Of a stretch of DNA of 64,000 nt, positions 38,598 through 47,703 are shown in pieces. Both the position numbers and the translations under genes were made by a program. The first letter of the stretch is position 1. Every line of letters begins with the position of its first letter. The notes under the pieces are model-generated. The model ran no database searches, was not told the DNA's origin, and worked only from the letters and a program-made list of their open reading frames with translations. Origin of the DNA: Ureibacillus xyleni (GTDB lineage Bacteria > Bacillota > Bacilli > Bacillales_A > Planococcaceae). The stretch lies in contig NZ_OBMQ01000003.1 of the NCBI RefSeq assembly GCF_900217795.1, forward strand, positions 186,001 through 250,000. Direction: 5' to 3'.

Positions 38598-39389
38598 ATG
38601 AAAAAAGATGGTCACATCCATTCACCTTTTTGCCCCCATGGGACGAGTGATGCATTTGAACTATATATCGAAAAAGCAATTAAAAATCAATTTACACACA
38701 TTACTTTTACTGAGCATGCACCACTTCCTACAAATTTCATAGACCCAACTCCTGATAAGGATAGCGGCATGAAACCAAAAGATTTAACAACATATATCGA
38801 AAAGCTGAAAATTTTAAAGGAACTGTATGCAAAGGATATTACAATAAATATTGGTTTAGAAATTGACTATATCGAAAGTTTCGAAACAGAAACCCGTGCA
38901 CTTTTAGATATTGTTGGCCCTTTGCTTGATGATGCGATTTTATCAGTACATTTCTTAAAATTTAACGATTCATATACTTGTATCGATTTTTCCGAAGAAG
39001 TTTATTTAGACTTCGCTCAAAAAGTTGGTGGTATCAATGCAATGTACAACCTATATTATAATACTGTACTTAAATCCATTGAAGCAAACTTAGGTCCCTT
39101 TAAACCAAGAAGAATTGGTCATCCAACGCTAATACATAAATTCCAACTTGCTCACGGTGAAAAAATAGAGGACGATAATCGTATTAAAGAAATTTTACAC
39201 ATGATGGGAGAAAAAAATTATGAGCTCGATGTAAACAGTGCTGGCTTGAGCAAAGCCTTTTGTAAAGAACCGTATCCACCAATGCATATAATTGACTATG
39301 CTCGTTCGATTGAATTACCACTTGTTTTCGGTTCAGATGCTCATTGTGCAAATGATTTACATCAGCACTATAACGTAATTTTTAAGTAA
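38598..39389 (+). CDS. hisJ: Histidinol-phosphatase, PHP family
   Basis: 263 residues. Dephosphorylates histidinol phosphate in histidine synthesis (HisK/HisJ type). PHP metal motifs: DGHIHSPFCPHG at the N-terminus, TEHAPL, GLEIDYIE, SVHFL, GHPTLIHK and the C-terminal GSDAHCANDL. The ATG at 38598 is chosen for GGAGG nine bases upstream; a longer in-frame reading from 38439 overlaps the ezrA start and is not credible. No other his genes are nearby, as in B. subtilis. Confidence 0.93.
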   Translation: MKKDGHIHSPFCPHGTSDAFELYIEKAIKNQFTHITFTEHAPLPTNFIDPTPDKDSGMKPKDLTTYIEKLKILKELYAKDITINIGLEIDYIESFETETRALLDIVGPLLDDAILSVHFLKFNDSYTCIDFSEEVYLDFAQKVGGINAMYNLYYNTVLKSIEANLGPFKPRRIGHPTLIHKFQLAHGEKIEDDNRIKEILHMMGEKNYELDVNSAGLSKAFCKEPYPPMHIIDYARSIELPLVFGSDAHCANDLHQHYNVIFK

Positions 39390-39404
39390 CACTTGGAGGT
39401 CACT

Positions 39405-39884
39405 ATGTTTTCAAAAATAAATTATGATGGTTCAGTTTCAACACAGTATAAAACACTTTCCCAACAGTTAAATGCACTGCTAGAGGGAGAAAAAGATATA
39501 ATCGCAAATTTAAGTAATGCATCCGCCTTGTTAAATCAATTTTTAGATAATATTAATTGGGTTGGTTTTTATTTAATGAAAGAAGGCGAACTTGTATTAG
39601 GGCCATTCCAAGGTCTACCAGCCTGTGTAAGAATCGCAATCGGTCGTGGTGTTTGCGGCACAGCTGTTTCTAAAGAAGAAACAATTGTCGTTCAAGATGT
39701 CCATGCTTTCCCCGGACATATTGCTTGTGATGCTGCATCTAATTCAGAAATAGTTATACCCATTTTTAAAAATAACGAAGTCATTGGTGTATTAGATATT
39801 GATAGCCCCATAAAAGGTCGCTTCAGCGATGAAGATCGTCAAGGACTCGAGCTCTTCGTTACCACTTTAATGAACCATTTATAG
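39405..39884 (+). CDS. ytsP: Free methionine-(R)-sulfoxide reductase, GAF fold
   Basis: 159 residues. GAF-domain enzyme that reduces free Met-R-sulfoxide. The three cysteines of the family are visible in PACVRIAIGRGVCGTAV and HIACDAASNSEIVIPIF. The start at 39405 has TTGGAGGT seven bases upstream and lies 15 bases after the hisJ stop, so the genes form an operon. Strong terminator follows. Confidence 0.93.
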   Translation: MFSKINYDGSVSTQYKTLSQQLNALLEGEKDIIANLSNASALLNQFLDNINWVGFYLMKEGELVLGPFQGLPACVRIAIGRGVCGTAVSKEETIVVQDVHAFPGHIACDAASNSEIVIPIFKNNEVIGVLDIDSPIKGRFSDEDRQGLELFVTTLMNHL

Positions 39885-39887
39885 CAG

Positions 39888-39922
39888 TATGGCTTATCGT
39901 TATTTACGATAAGCCTTTTTTC
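39888..39922 (+). terminator. Terminator of hisJ-ytsP
   Basis: GGCTTATCGT / ACGATAAGCC with loop TATTT, then TTTTTTCTG. Confidence 0.9.
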
Positions 39923-39932
39923 TGTAATTAAC

Positions 39933-39986
39933 AGAATAAAAACTTACTATGCATAAAGAGGATTTCCTCATATATCATAGTAAGTT
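39933..39986 (-). terminator. Terminator of dgcP
   Basis: AACTTACTATG (39941-39951) and CATAGTAAGTT (39976-39986) enclose a smaller GAGGA/TCCTC hairpin; minus-strand tail TTTTTATTC. The inner hairpin makes it a two-tier structure. Confidence 0.8.
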
Positions 39987-39988
39987 TA

Positions 39989-41860
39989 TTATGATTGGAA
40001 CAACATTGAATCATCAAAAAGACAAACTTGATTTTTCCCGTTATTTTTTGCGTTATACAGTGCCGTATCTGCTTGTAAAAAGATTTTTTGAAACTCAACA
40101 TTCGCTTTCTTATTCCATGTTACAAGTCCTGCAGAAATGGTTACTGAAGGGTTCGTGGCTTCTGGTATCGATTTCACAATTTGTTCAGATAATTGGAGCG
40201 CTTCATCATCATGGATATTCGTTACATAAACAGCCATTTCTTCGCCGCCCCATCTCGCGCTAATTCCACGATTATCAAGGGTTTTTATCAATTGTTCACC
40301 AATCTGAACTAGAATTAAATCTCCAGTTTGATGACCATACGTATCATTAATTCGTTTAAAATTGTCTATATCTATAAGTAAAAACATTCCTGATTCGTCA
40401 TTTTGCAACGAATGCTCGACAAATTTATCTAAGTAGTTTCTTGCATACAACTTTGTTAAATGATCGTGATCTACCATTTCTTGCAATTGATTTCTTAAAA
40501 TTGAATTGGCAATGGCTAATGATGAATGATGAATTAAAGATTGCATCAATTTAAAGCTATCAAAGGAGAAGAAATAAGAATCGCGATGTAACACGATACT
40601 GAAACCGTTAATCCGTTGCTCGACAATCATTGGAATTGCCATAACAGATTTATATGGAACTTCTTTTGAAATAAGACGACTAAAATCCGCGATAAACAAA
40701 GGATCTTGACTCTTTTCAAAATGCTTGCCCACGTGATCAATGTAGATTGCTCCCTCATCTAATCTGAATAGGTCCGTTGAAGCTTCTGTTAGTTTGTAAT
40801 CACCATTATCTTTTAGGACAAAACATAACTCCATTGGCTGAAACGATTTCATTAGTTGTTTTTGCAAAAACATAAACATTTCATTTATATCTAACCTCAT
40901 ATTCAATCGATGAGAAGTTTCATTAATTAGTTGCAAATCGCTTATTAACCGATGCGATTGATGATATAGCTTTGCATTTTCTAATGCATTACCAGATGCG
41001 TGGGCAAGCATTCTAATAAATTCTTTTTGCGTTGAAGTGAATCTATATGAATAGGGGGCACTAACTTGTAGTATCCCATAAATAGCCTGTCTACCCTTAA
41101 TTGGTGCGTTCAAAAGACTACAATTTAAATCATCTGCTTGTTCTGTTGTTATCTTGCCAGATACGAACGCTTCTATCGCTGAAGGTCTTTCTGATAAATA
41201 GTCAAAAGGTTTAATTGGAATCCTCGTGTGGCGATCTTGGTCATTTGATAAAATTAACTCTACATTAAAGTTCCGGAAATTTTCCTGGATGGTGATTAGT
41301 ACATTCTCTAAAATTAAATCAATATCCATCGTTGAATGAAATAAATCGGTCATATTATACAATTTACGATATTGGTTTTCATTGTGGCGAACTTCTACAT
41401 TCTTACTAATCATTAGAAGCACTTTCGAAACAATATCGACAAAATCTTCAAAATATTTAGATTGTGTAAAGGCAGACCATCTAGGAGTTGATTTAACTAA
41501 TAAGACACCATGTACATCAAAATGACCAACTTTTAACAACATCATATGGGTAAGCTGTTCAAACTCACTTGTTTTAAGTAAATCATCTGGTACTTCCACT
41601 AATTTTTGCTGTCCAAACCATGATTCAAAGTTATCCCAAGGAATTTCATTTAACAGATCAGATGAATTTATGTTAAAAGGTTTTAATGTTTCCCCTTCAT
41701 ACAAAAGAAAAAAACATTGATCAATATCAAAGTGTTCATTTAAGCAATTATGTAACAGTGTGGAATATTCATTATAACTGTCTTGTTTTTCAACAGAACT
41801 GATACATATACTTAACAAATCAGACTTGATATTAATTAATGTCTGCCGATGCTCAATCAT
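39989..41860 (-). CDS. dgcP: GAF-GGDEF diguanylate cyclase, DgcP-like
   Basis: 623 residues, soluble. Two or three GAF-like domains (about 10-130, 160-300 and 310-460) precede a GGDEF domain (about 462-615) with DHDHLTKLYARNYL, DIDNFKRINDTYGHQTGD and the active-site signature GGEEM (538-542), which is compatible with activity. The RxxD inhibitory site expected a few residues before is absent. It corresponds to B. subtilis YtrP/DgcP in position. It makes the second messenger c-di-GMP. AAAGGTGA precedes the ATG. 41861-42060 upstream is AT-rich with no gene. Confidence 0.9.
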   Translation of the reverse strand: MIEHRQTLINIKSDLLSICISSVEKQDSYNEYSTLLHNCLNEHFDIDQCFFLLYEGETLKPFNINSSDLLNEIPWDNFESWFGQQKLVEVPDDLLKTSEFEQLTHMMLLKVGHFDVHGVLLVKSTPRWSAFTQSKYFEDFVDIVSKVLLMISKNVEVRHNENQYRKLYNMTDLFHSTMDIDLILENVLITIQENFRNFNVELILSNDQDRHTRIPIKPFDYLSERPSAIEAFVSGKITTEQADDLNCSLLNAPIKGRQAIYGILQVSAPYSYRFTSTQKEFIRMLAHASGNALENAKLYHQSHRLISDLQLINETSHRLNMRLDINEMFMFLQKQLMKSFQPMELCFVLKDNGDYKLTEASTDLFRLDEGAIYIDHVGKHFEKSQDPLFIADFSRLISKEVPYKSVMAIPMIVEQRINGFSIVLHRDSYFFSFDSFKLMQSLIHHSSLAIANSILRNQLQEMVDHDHLTKLYARNYLDKFVEHSLQNDESGMFLLIDIDNFKRINDTYGHQTGDLILVQIGEQLIKTLDNRGISARWGGEEMAVYVTNIHDDEALQLSEQIVKSIPEATNPSVTISAGLVTWNKKANVEFQKIFLQADTALYNAKNNGKNQVCLFDDSMLFQS

Positions 41861-42065
41861 GAAATCACCTTTTCTTTTCCTTACGAAATCAATTACTATT
41901 AGCTTATAATAAATTATACACCTTTTATGCCTTATTGACTATAAAATTGTAGGTTAAATACAAGTCAATAAATCATCCATTTTACTATAGCATAAAGTCT
42001 ATGTAATATTAATAGCAGAAAGTATTTTTATACTTCATTTTCCAACTACTTTAAGATATTATTTC

Positions 42066-42095
42066 TTGACGCCTTATAGAGAAATATTATACAAT
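42066..42095 (+). promoter_or_regulatory. rpsD promoter
   Basis: -35 TTGACG (42066-42071), 18-base spacer, -10 TACAAT (42090-42095). Start near 42102 gives a leader of about 210 bases. Confidence 0.6.
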
Positions 42096-42102
42096 GACTT
42101 TT

Positions 42103-42315
42103 GTGTAAAATGAACGCAGCAGTTATATATGCTTGCTTTGTATTTTATTCCTCTAAAGAAGACAAGCATTTATGCTATCAAACTAGATGGTGTATTGTGT
42201 AACCCTATCGGCTGCTAGGGCGAAGGTACATGAAAATAAAATGCATTCAAGTTCGGGTATAACTGGTTTTTGTTTTACAACAAAAAAAACCAAATTTAAA
42301 GGAGGAGACACAACT
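42103..42315 (+). ncRNA. Ribosomal protein S4 autoregulatory leader (putative)
   Basis: Long leader before rpsD. Visible pairings: ATGCTTG / CAAGCAT (about 42129-42174), CCCTATCGG / CTAGGG around a short loop (about 42203-42221), and GGTTTTTGTTTT / ACAAAAAAAACC (about 42265-42292) just before the GGAGGAG site. Firmicute rpsD genes are known to carry an S4-binding leader here; the exact fold was not computed. Confidence 0.6.
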
Positions 42316-42918
42316 ATGTCTCGTTATACAGGTCCATCTTGGAAAGTGTCACGTCGTCTTGGTATTTCATTAAGCGGCACAGGTAAAGAATTAGAAAAAC
42401 GCCCTTATGCACCAGGTCAACACGGTCCAAACCAACGCAAAAAATTATCTGAGTACGGTTTACAATTACAAGAAAAACAAAAACTTCGTCATATGTATGG
42501 TATGAGCGAACGTCAATTCAAAAACGTATTCGTTAAAGCTGGTAAAATGAGAGGGGTACTAGGTGAAAACTTCATGATCCTTCTTGAAACTCGCCTTGAC
42601 AACTTAGTTTACCGCTTAGGTTTAGCTCGCACTCGTCGTGGAGCTCGTCAATTAGTTAACCACGGTCACGTTTTAGTTGATGGTAAACGCGTTGACATTC
42701 CTTCTTACAGCGTAAAACCAGGTCAAACAATCTCTCTTCGTGAAAGATCACAAAACCTTGCTGTAGTAACAGAAGCAATCGAAGTAAACAACTTCGTACC
42801 AGAATATTTATCATTTGACGCTGACAAAAAAGAAGGTACATTTGTACGTCTTCCAGAGCGTTCTGAATTATCAGCTGAAATTAACGAATCATTAATCGTT
42901 GAGTTCTACTCTCGTTAA
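42316..42918 (+). CDS. rpsD: Small ribosomal subunit protein S4
   Basis: 200 residues. Binds 16S rRNA early in 30S assembly and represses its own mRNA in Bacillus. Begins [16 protein letters not shown]4 RNA-binding domain with [20 protein letters not shown], ends [11 protein letters not shown]. There are no cysteines, so this is the zinc-free type. The ATG at 42316 has AAAGGAGGAG upstream; the longer open frame from 42187 is the leader RNA and not coding. Codon use is strongly biased, as expected for high expression. Confidence 0.98.
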   Translation: MSRYTGPSWKVSRRLGISLSGTGKELEKRPYAPGQHGPNQRKKLSEYGLQLQEKQKLRHMYGMSERQFKNVFVKAGKMRGVLGENFMILLETRLDNLVYRLGLARTRRGARQLVNHGHVLVDGKRVDIPSYSVKPGQTISLRERSQNLAVVTEAIEVNNFVPEYLSFDADKKEGTFVRLPERSELSAEINESLIVEFYSR

Positions 42919-42939
42919 TATTTGCTTCTTTCAAATGAT

Positions 42940-42988
42940 AAAAGCCTTAGAAATCTTGTTAATTCAAGGTTTCAAGGCTTTTTTTATT
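42940..42988. terminator. Bidirectional terminator between rpsD and the 372-aa gene
   Basis: AAAGCCTTAGAAATCTT / AAGGTTTCAAGGCTTT with a small loop, then TTTTTATTT on plus; the minus-strand tail TTTTATC is weaker. Confidence 0.85.
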
Positions 42989-42996
42989 TCTGTATC

Positions 42997-44115
42997 CTAA
43001 TTAATTACGACAACGCAATCTAGTTTTTCTAGTTCATCTTTCATCTGAAGAAGTTGTTGCTCGTCTTCAAATATACCTAATGATATGGGTACTTGTTTTG
43101 TCAATTCCCGACATTGTTCAATGGAAAGTTTCAAATACTTTCTTAACACACTATGCACATAAATTCGTTCATCCGGATGCACAGACTCTAATAGCATTTC
43201 ATAACCGATTTGTTGTGCTATGTCTTCTTTTTTACATGCAGTTTCCAATGCAGCTAGTCCGTTAATAAGATAAAAGACAATATCCCTAATCTCCACTTTA
43301 CTTCTCGGTACTGTTTCTAATACTTGTCTTTTATTGATTAAACCTTGGTTATACTTCACCAAGGCAAAAATTAAATTACCTTCTATATAGGGATGACCTT
43401 CAACGTTATATGAAGGAACAAAATCTAAATAATGCTTAATTAAAGAATGTTCTCCTAGAAAGCTAGAAACCCAACCTCTAAACTCCACTTCACCACGCAC
43501 ATCTAAATGATCCATAATCATTTCAAGCAATAAAATATCTTCATTTTTCCATTTCCCTTTACTTATACGATAAAAGCTAGTTGATAGATAAATACCTTGT
43601 TCAACCTTAGATAAATTAAAAACAGATTTATTTCGAAAGGTCATTCGTTCAAGGGTTGCTTTCCATGTAAGCATTTGAACGTTCACTTCCAATGAATCGA
43701 TACGTTCTGAAAGTTGATTCATTTTCCTTTGCGAATCTGACAGAAATGCCTTTAAGAATTTGTTAATCTCATTGAACTTGCGATTATTTTCGGTTTGTAT
43801 TAAATTTTGGCTATGTTTTATCATCAACAACAAGTCAATTGTAAGAGATTGTCGTTCTGCTAAATTTTCAATAGATTGTTGTGCGCACTGTTGAAACGTA
43901 ATAAAGTCCCTAGTCATCGCTTGCTCAATTTTGCGATTTTTTCCTGTTAGCGAACGGAATACCCTTTTTAACTTTCCTTGTTCCTTTAATTCTCTCCAAC
44001 GTGCTTCACTTGTAGAGATCGCATGCATAGCCTCAAACGTATTTAGTGCCAGTTCACCTTGTGTTGTTAAGTTATTTGTCTGCTTTTCAATTAGTTGTTC
44101 AATAGTTAAATCCAT
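42997..44115 (-). CDS. Coiled-coil protein of unknown function in the patatin operon
   Basis: 372 residues, soluble; I do not recognise the family. A basic segment LKEQGKLKRVFRSLTGKNRK (about 44-62) is followed by helices with heptad character (about 64-158, SQRKMNQLSERIDSLEVNVQ) and a mostly helical middle (160-335) with KVEQGIYLSTSFYRISKGKW. The last 40 residues (ECRELTKQVP-like to CVVVIN) resemble the C-terminal fold of ribosomal L7/L12 (a short P-x-x-I/L strand, a helix QLLQMKDELEKL, then a final strand). Its start is one base after the patatin stop (TAA T ATG), so the two are translationally coupled. It is the last gene of a four-gene operon. Confidence 0.7.
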   Translation of the reverse strand: MDLTIEQLIEKQTNNLTTQGELALNTFEAMHAISTSEARWRELKEQGKLKRVFRSLTGKNRKIEQAMTRDFITFQQCAQQSIENLAERQSLTIDLLLMIKHSQNLIQTENNRKFNEINKFLKAFLSDSQRKMNQLSERIDSLEVNVQMLTWKATLERMTFRNKSVFNLSKVEQGIYLSTSFYRISKGKWKNEDILLLEMIMDHLDVRGEVEFRGWVSSFLGEHSLIKHYLDFVPSYNVEGHPYIEGNLIFALVKYNQGLINKRQVLETVPRSKVEIRDIVFYLINGLAALETACKKEDIAQQIGYEMLLESVHPDERIYVHSVLRKYLKLSIEQCRELTKQVPISLGIFEDEQQLLQMKDELEKLDCVVVIN

Positions 44116-44116
44116 A

Positions 44117-45058
44117 TTATTTTCCCTTCTCTAATTGTGCAAATAAATCAGACATGTCCTTGTTAAATTGATCCGTTTGTTGTTTTTGATTTAATTGAAA
44201 CATTTTCTCTTCTTCTGAAAATTTCTCCATCAAATTAAACAGGTTAGCTTCTCGTTTCATTGTTCGAATTGTTGGAGCAATGATTTCCATCGTATCATTG
44301 TATCCTTCAACCATTCTTCGTTGTGCTGTTGTCGCCTTAAAATCTAATGTGCCTGAAACAAATCCTCCTTGCGCTTCTTTTGGTACCAATTGTATAACTT
44401 TTGCATTTGGAAATTGTTGTTCAATCGTATCATCGCGGTTTAAAGAAATGACAAAAATAAAATCACAACCTTCGTCATACACAGGCTGAATCGGACTATT
44501 ATCGCTTAAACCTCCATCTACGTATTGTACACCATCAATTTCAACAGATGGAAATACACCTGGTATAGCAGAAGTGGCAAGCAAAATCTTTTCAATTTTC
44601 AATGGTGCTAAGCCATTCACTTTAAAGTAGGTTTTCTCCATTGTCGGCCATTTCACACAAGTCGCATAGAAAGGAATTTTTTTATCACTTATTTTTTGTA
44701 GGTTAATATTTTCATAGATAATTTCCAATAAACCTGAACGGGAAAAAACACCATATCCCTCTGCTTTTAATAACCTTGCAATTAATGGCGAGGAAGAATT
44801 CACACCTAAATTCATGAGCTTTTTCGCTTGTTCAGTTCCTTTTAGAGTGAGTATTTTATCCGGGCTGATTGTTTGCCATACTTTTTCTGCCGTTTCGATA
44901 CTATTATTTAAAAATAGTGCTGCGTTCAAAGCACCAACAGAAGTGCCTGCAATTGCTTGTACATAATGATGTATATTTAACTCATAAAGTGCTTTCATCA
45001 CACCAACTTGATAAGCACCCTTTCCTCCTCCACCGTTGAAAACTAACCCTATTTTCAT
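44117..45058 (-). CDS. Patatin-like phospholipase
   Basis: 313 residues. Serine lipid acyl hydrolase with a Ser-Asp dyad: oxyanion loop NGGGGKGAYQVG (8-19), nucleophile Ser40 in GTSVG (GxSxG), and Asp181 in VDGGLSDNSP. The catalytic core spans about 1-240; a charged helical tail follows (EKFSEEEKMFQLNQKQQTDQ). No signal peptide, so cytoplasmic. Similar to the RssA/CapV group in motif order, but which lipid it cuts is unknown. It starts 11 bases after the stop of a SHOCT-like gene and is coupled to the 372-residue protein. Confidence 0.9.
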   Translation of the reverse strand: MKIGLVFNGGGGKGAYQVGVMKALYELNIHHYVQAIAGTSVGALNAALFLNNSIETAEKVWQTISPDKILTLKGTEQAKKLMNLGVNSSSPLIARLLKAEGYGVFSRSGLLEIIYENINLQKISDKKIPFYATCVKWPTMEKTYFKVNGLAPLKIEKILLATSAIPGVFPSVEIDGVQYVDGGLSDNSPIQPVYDEGCDFIFVISLNRDDTIEQQFPNAKVIQLVPKEAQGGFVSGTLDFKATTAQRRMVEGYNDTMEIIAPTIRTMKREANLFNLMEKFSEEEKMFQLNQKQQTDQFNKDMSDLFAQLEKGK

Positions 45059-45069
45059 ATCTCACCTCA

Positions 45070-45450
45070 TTAAAAGAGTCCTAAAAATTTTGTTCTTCCA
45101 ACTACGAACATTTTTGGTTCCGTATCTTTTTTTTGCATTATAATTAGCTGTTCTTTAATTAGTTGAGTCAATCGTTGGTGGACGTCTTTAGGCAATATAC
45201 CTACCTCTACTAATTGACCTAGCTCTTTAAAATCATTATATAATTCTTCTTTTTCATTACTAGATTGAATAAGCTTTTCCAATTGTTTTGTTGGAATGTC
45301 AATTAATTCTTCTGCCATCTGAGAAGTTATAACACCAGAATCTAATAATTCAACGATTCTATTTAATTCACTATAAATATCTGTTTTTGTTCTGTAATTA
45401 ACTAAACCGCTATTTAACCCTTCCCCAACTCCACGGTGTATTTGCAGCAT
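45070..45450 (-). CDS. Small helical protein with two SHOCT-like repeats
   Basis: 126 residues. Two helical repeats can be read: IYSELNRIVELLDSGVITSQ (about 25-44) and ELYNDFKELGQLVEVGILPK (about 69-88), both like the SHOCT pattern of a helix, a Gly-Val/Ile-Ile-Thr turn and a second helix. The first is also close to a segment of the upstream protein (IYDELERIADLAERGAIT). The ATG at 45450 is the only start after an in-frame stop, but its ribosome site is poor, so translation may depend on the gene before it. Function unknown; SHOCT modules are often oligomerisation or membrane-association units. Confidence 0.7.
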   Translation of the reverse strand: MLQIHRGVGEGLNSGLVNYRTKTDIYSELNRIVELLDSGVITSQMAEELIDIPTKQLEKLIQSSNEKEELYNDFKELGQLVEVGILPKDVHQRLTQLIKEQLIIMQKKDTEPKMFVVGRTKFLGLF

Positions 45451-45487
45451 TGCATTTAGCTCTGAATTTTATTTATACGACATCCAA

Positions 45488-45859
45488 TCAACCTCCTAAA
45501 CTTTTTAACTTTACTAACAATCCTTCTTTCAATTGTTGATGCTCATCACGGGTTATGGCGCCTCTTTCAGCTAAGTCTGCAATACGCTCTAATTCATCAT
45601 ATATTTCTTGTTTTGTTTCAGTTATTGACAGTGAATCTGAAGCTGCCGTTCCACTTTCACTAGTAGATGAAAAGCGAATAAATTGAGCGTGCAAGTCATC
45701 ATAATCTGGGCCCCACGCTTTTCGTTTTTTCTCCGGACTAATGATTCGATAATGTGAAGTAAGTTGATGTTGTTGTAATTTCCATCCATCTTGATTTTTT
45801 AGTGTATTCCACCAAATCTCTTTATCAGCAACTTTTAATTCCCAGTTAATAAAAGACAT
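45488..45859 (-). CDS. SHOCT domain protein, first gene of the patatin operon
   Basis: 123 residues. The N-terminal part (about 1-70) has a Trp-rich alpha/beta look (WELKVADKEIWWNTLKNQDGW) that resembles a short PH-like or stress-type domain; a Ser/Thr linker (SSTSESGTAASDS) leads to a C-terminal SHOCT motif, IYDELERIADLAERGAITRD then EHQQLKEGLLVKL. GAGGTGG ribosome site. An inverted repeat in its promoter region (45871-45892) may be an operator. Function unknown; it begins the SHOCT-SHOCT-patatin-coiled-coil operon. Confidence 0.75.
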   Translation of the reverse strand: MSFINWELKVADKEIWWNTLKNQDGWKLQQHQLTSHYRIISPEKKRKAWGPDYDDLHAQFIRFSSTSESGTAASDSLSITETKQEIYDELERIADLAERGAITRDEHQQLKEGLLVKLKSLGG

Positions 45860-45870
45860 AGTTCCACCTC

Positions 45871-45892
45871 ATTAATATTTCTATATATTAAT
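45871..45892 (-). promoter_or_regulatory. Inverted repeat in the promoter of the patatin operon
   Basis: ATTAATAT (45871-45878) and ATATTAAT (45885-45892) separated by six bases. On the minus strand a possible promoter ATGACA-N16-TAATAT runs into this repeat, so it would cover the -10 or start point. Confidence 0.4.
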
Positions 45893-45985
45893 ATTTTACT
45901 AAAAATTGTCATGAAGTCATACTTTTGTTTGGAAAAATAAAAAAAATCAAGGACTTTTGAGGTGTGGTAACTATATTTCAAAATG

Positions 45986-46016
45986 ACAAAAGGCTAACCC
46001 AAATTTTGGATTAGCC
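45986..46016 (-). terminator. Terminator of tyrS
   Basis: GGCTAATCCAAA / TTTGGGTTAGCC (one G-U pair) followed by TTTTGTC on the minus strand, 11 bases after the stop. Confidence 0.8.
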
Positions 46017-46027
46017 AACTATATCTA

Positions 46028-47606
<1,579 letters not shown>

Positions 47607-47612
47607 ATGAAT

Positions 47613-47640
47613 ATTTTACCTGTTCCTTTTTCATTGTCAA
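47613..47640 (-). promoter_or_regulatory. tyrS promoter
   Basis: Minus strand consensus -35 TTGACA (47635-47640), 16-base spacer, -10 TAAAAT (47613-47618). The remaining bases to 47703 hold only the PBP promoter region, with TATAAT at about 47671. Confidence 0.7.
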
Positions 47641-47703
47641 CAGCTATGTTCGAACAATAGCGAATTATGTTATAATAAACAAGATTTTAGGGAGGTCGAT
47701 TTA

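Noticed and set aside
42187-42315. In-frame extension of rpsD by 43 codons
   Set aside because: The true S4 N-terminus and a strong ribosome site are at 42316; the extension is leader RNA with hairpins.
42997-45859. Patatin operon as a standard CBASS
   Set aside because: No cyclic-nucleotide synthase (CD-NTase) or ancillary Cap gene is present; only the patatin resembles a CBASS effector.
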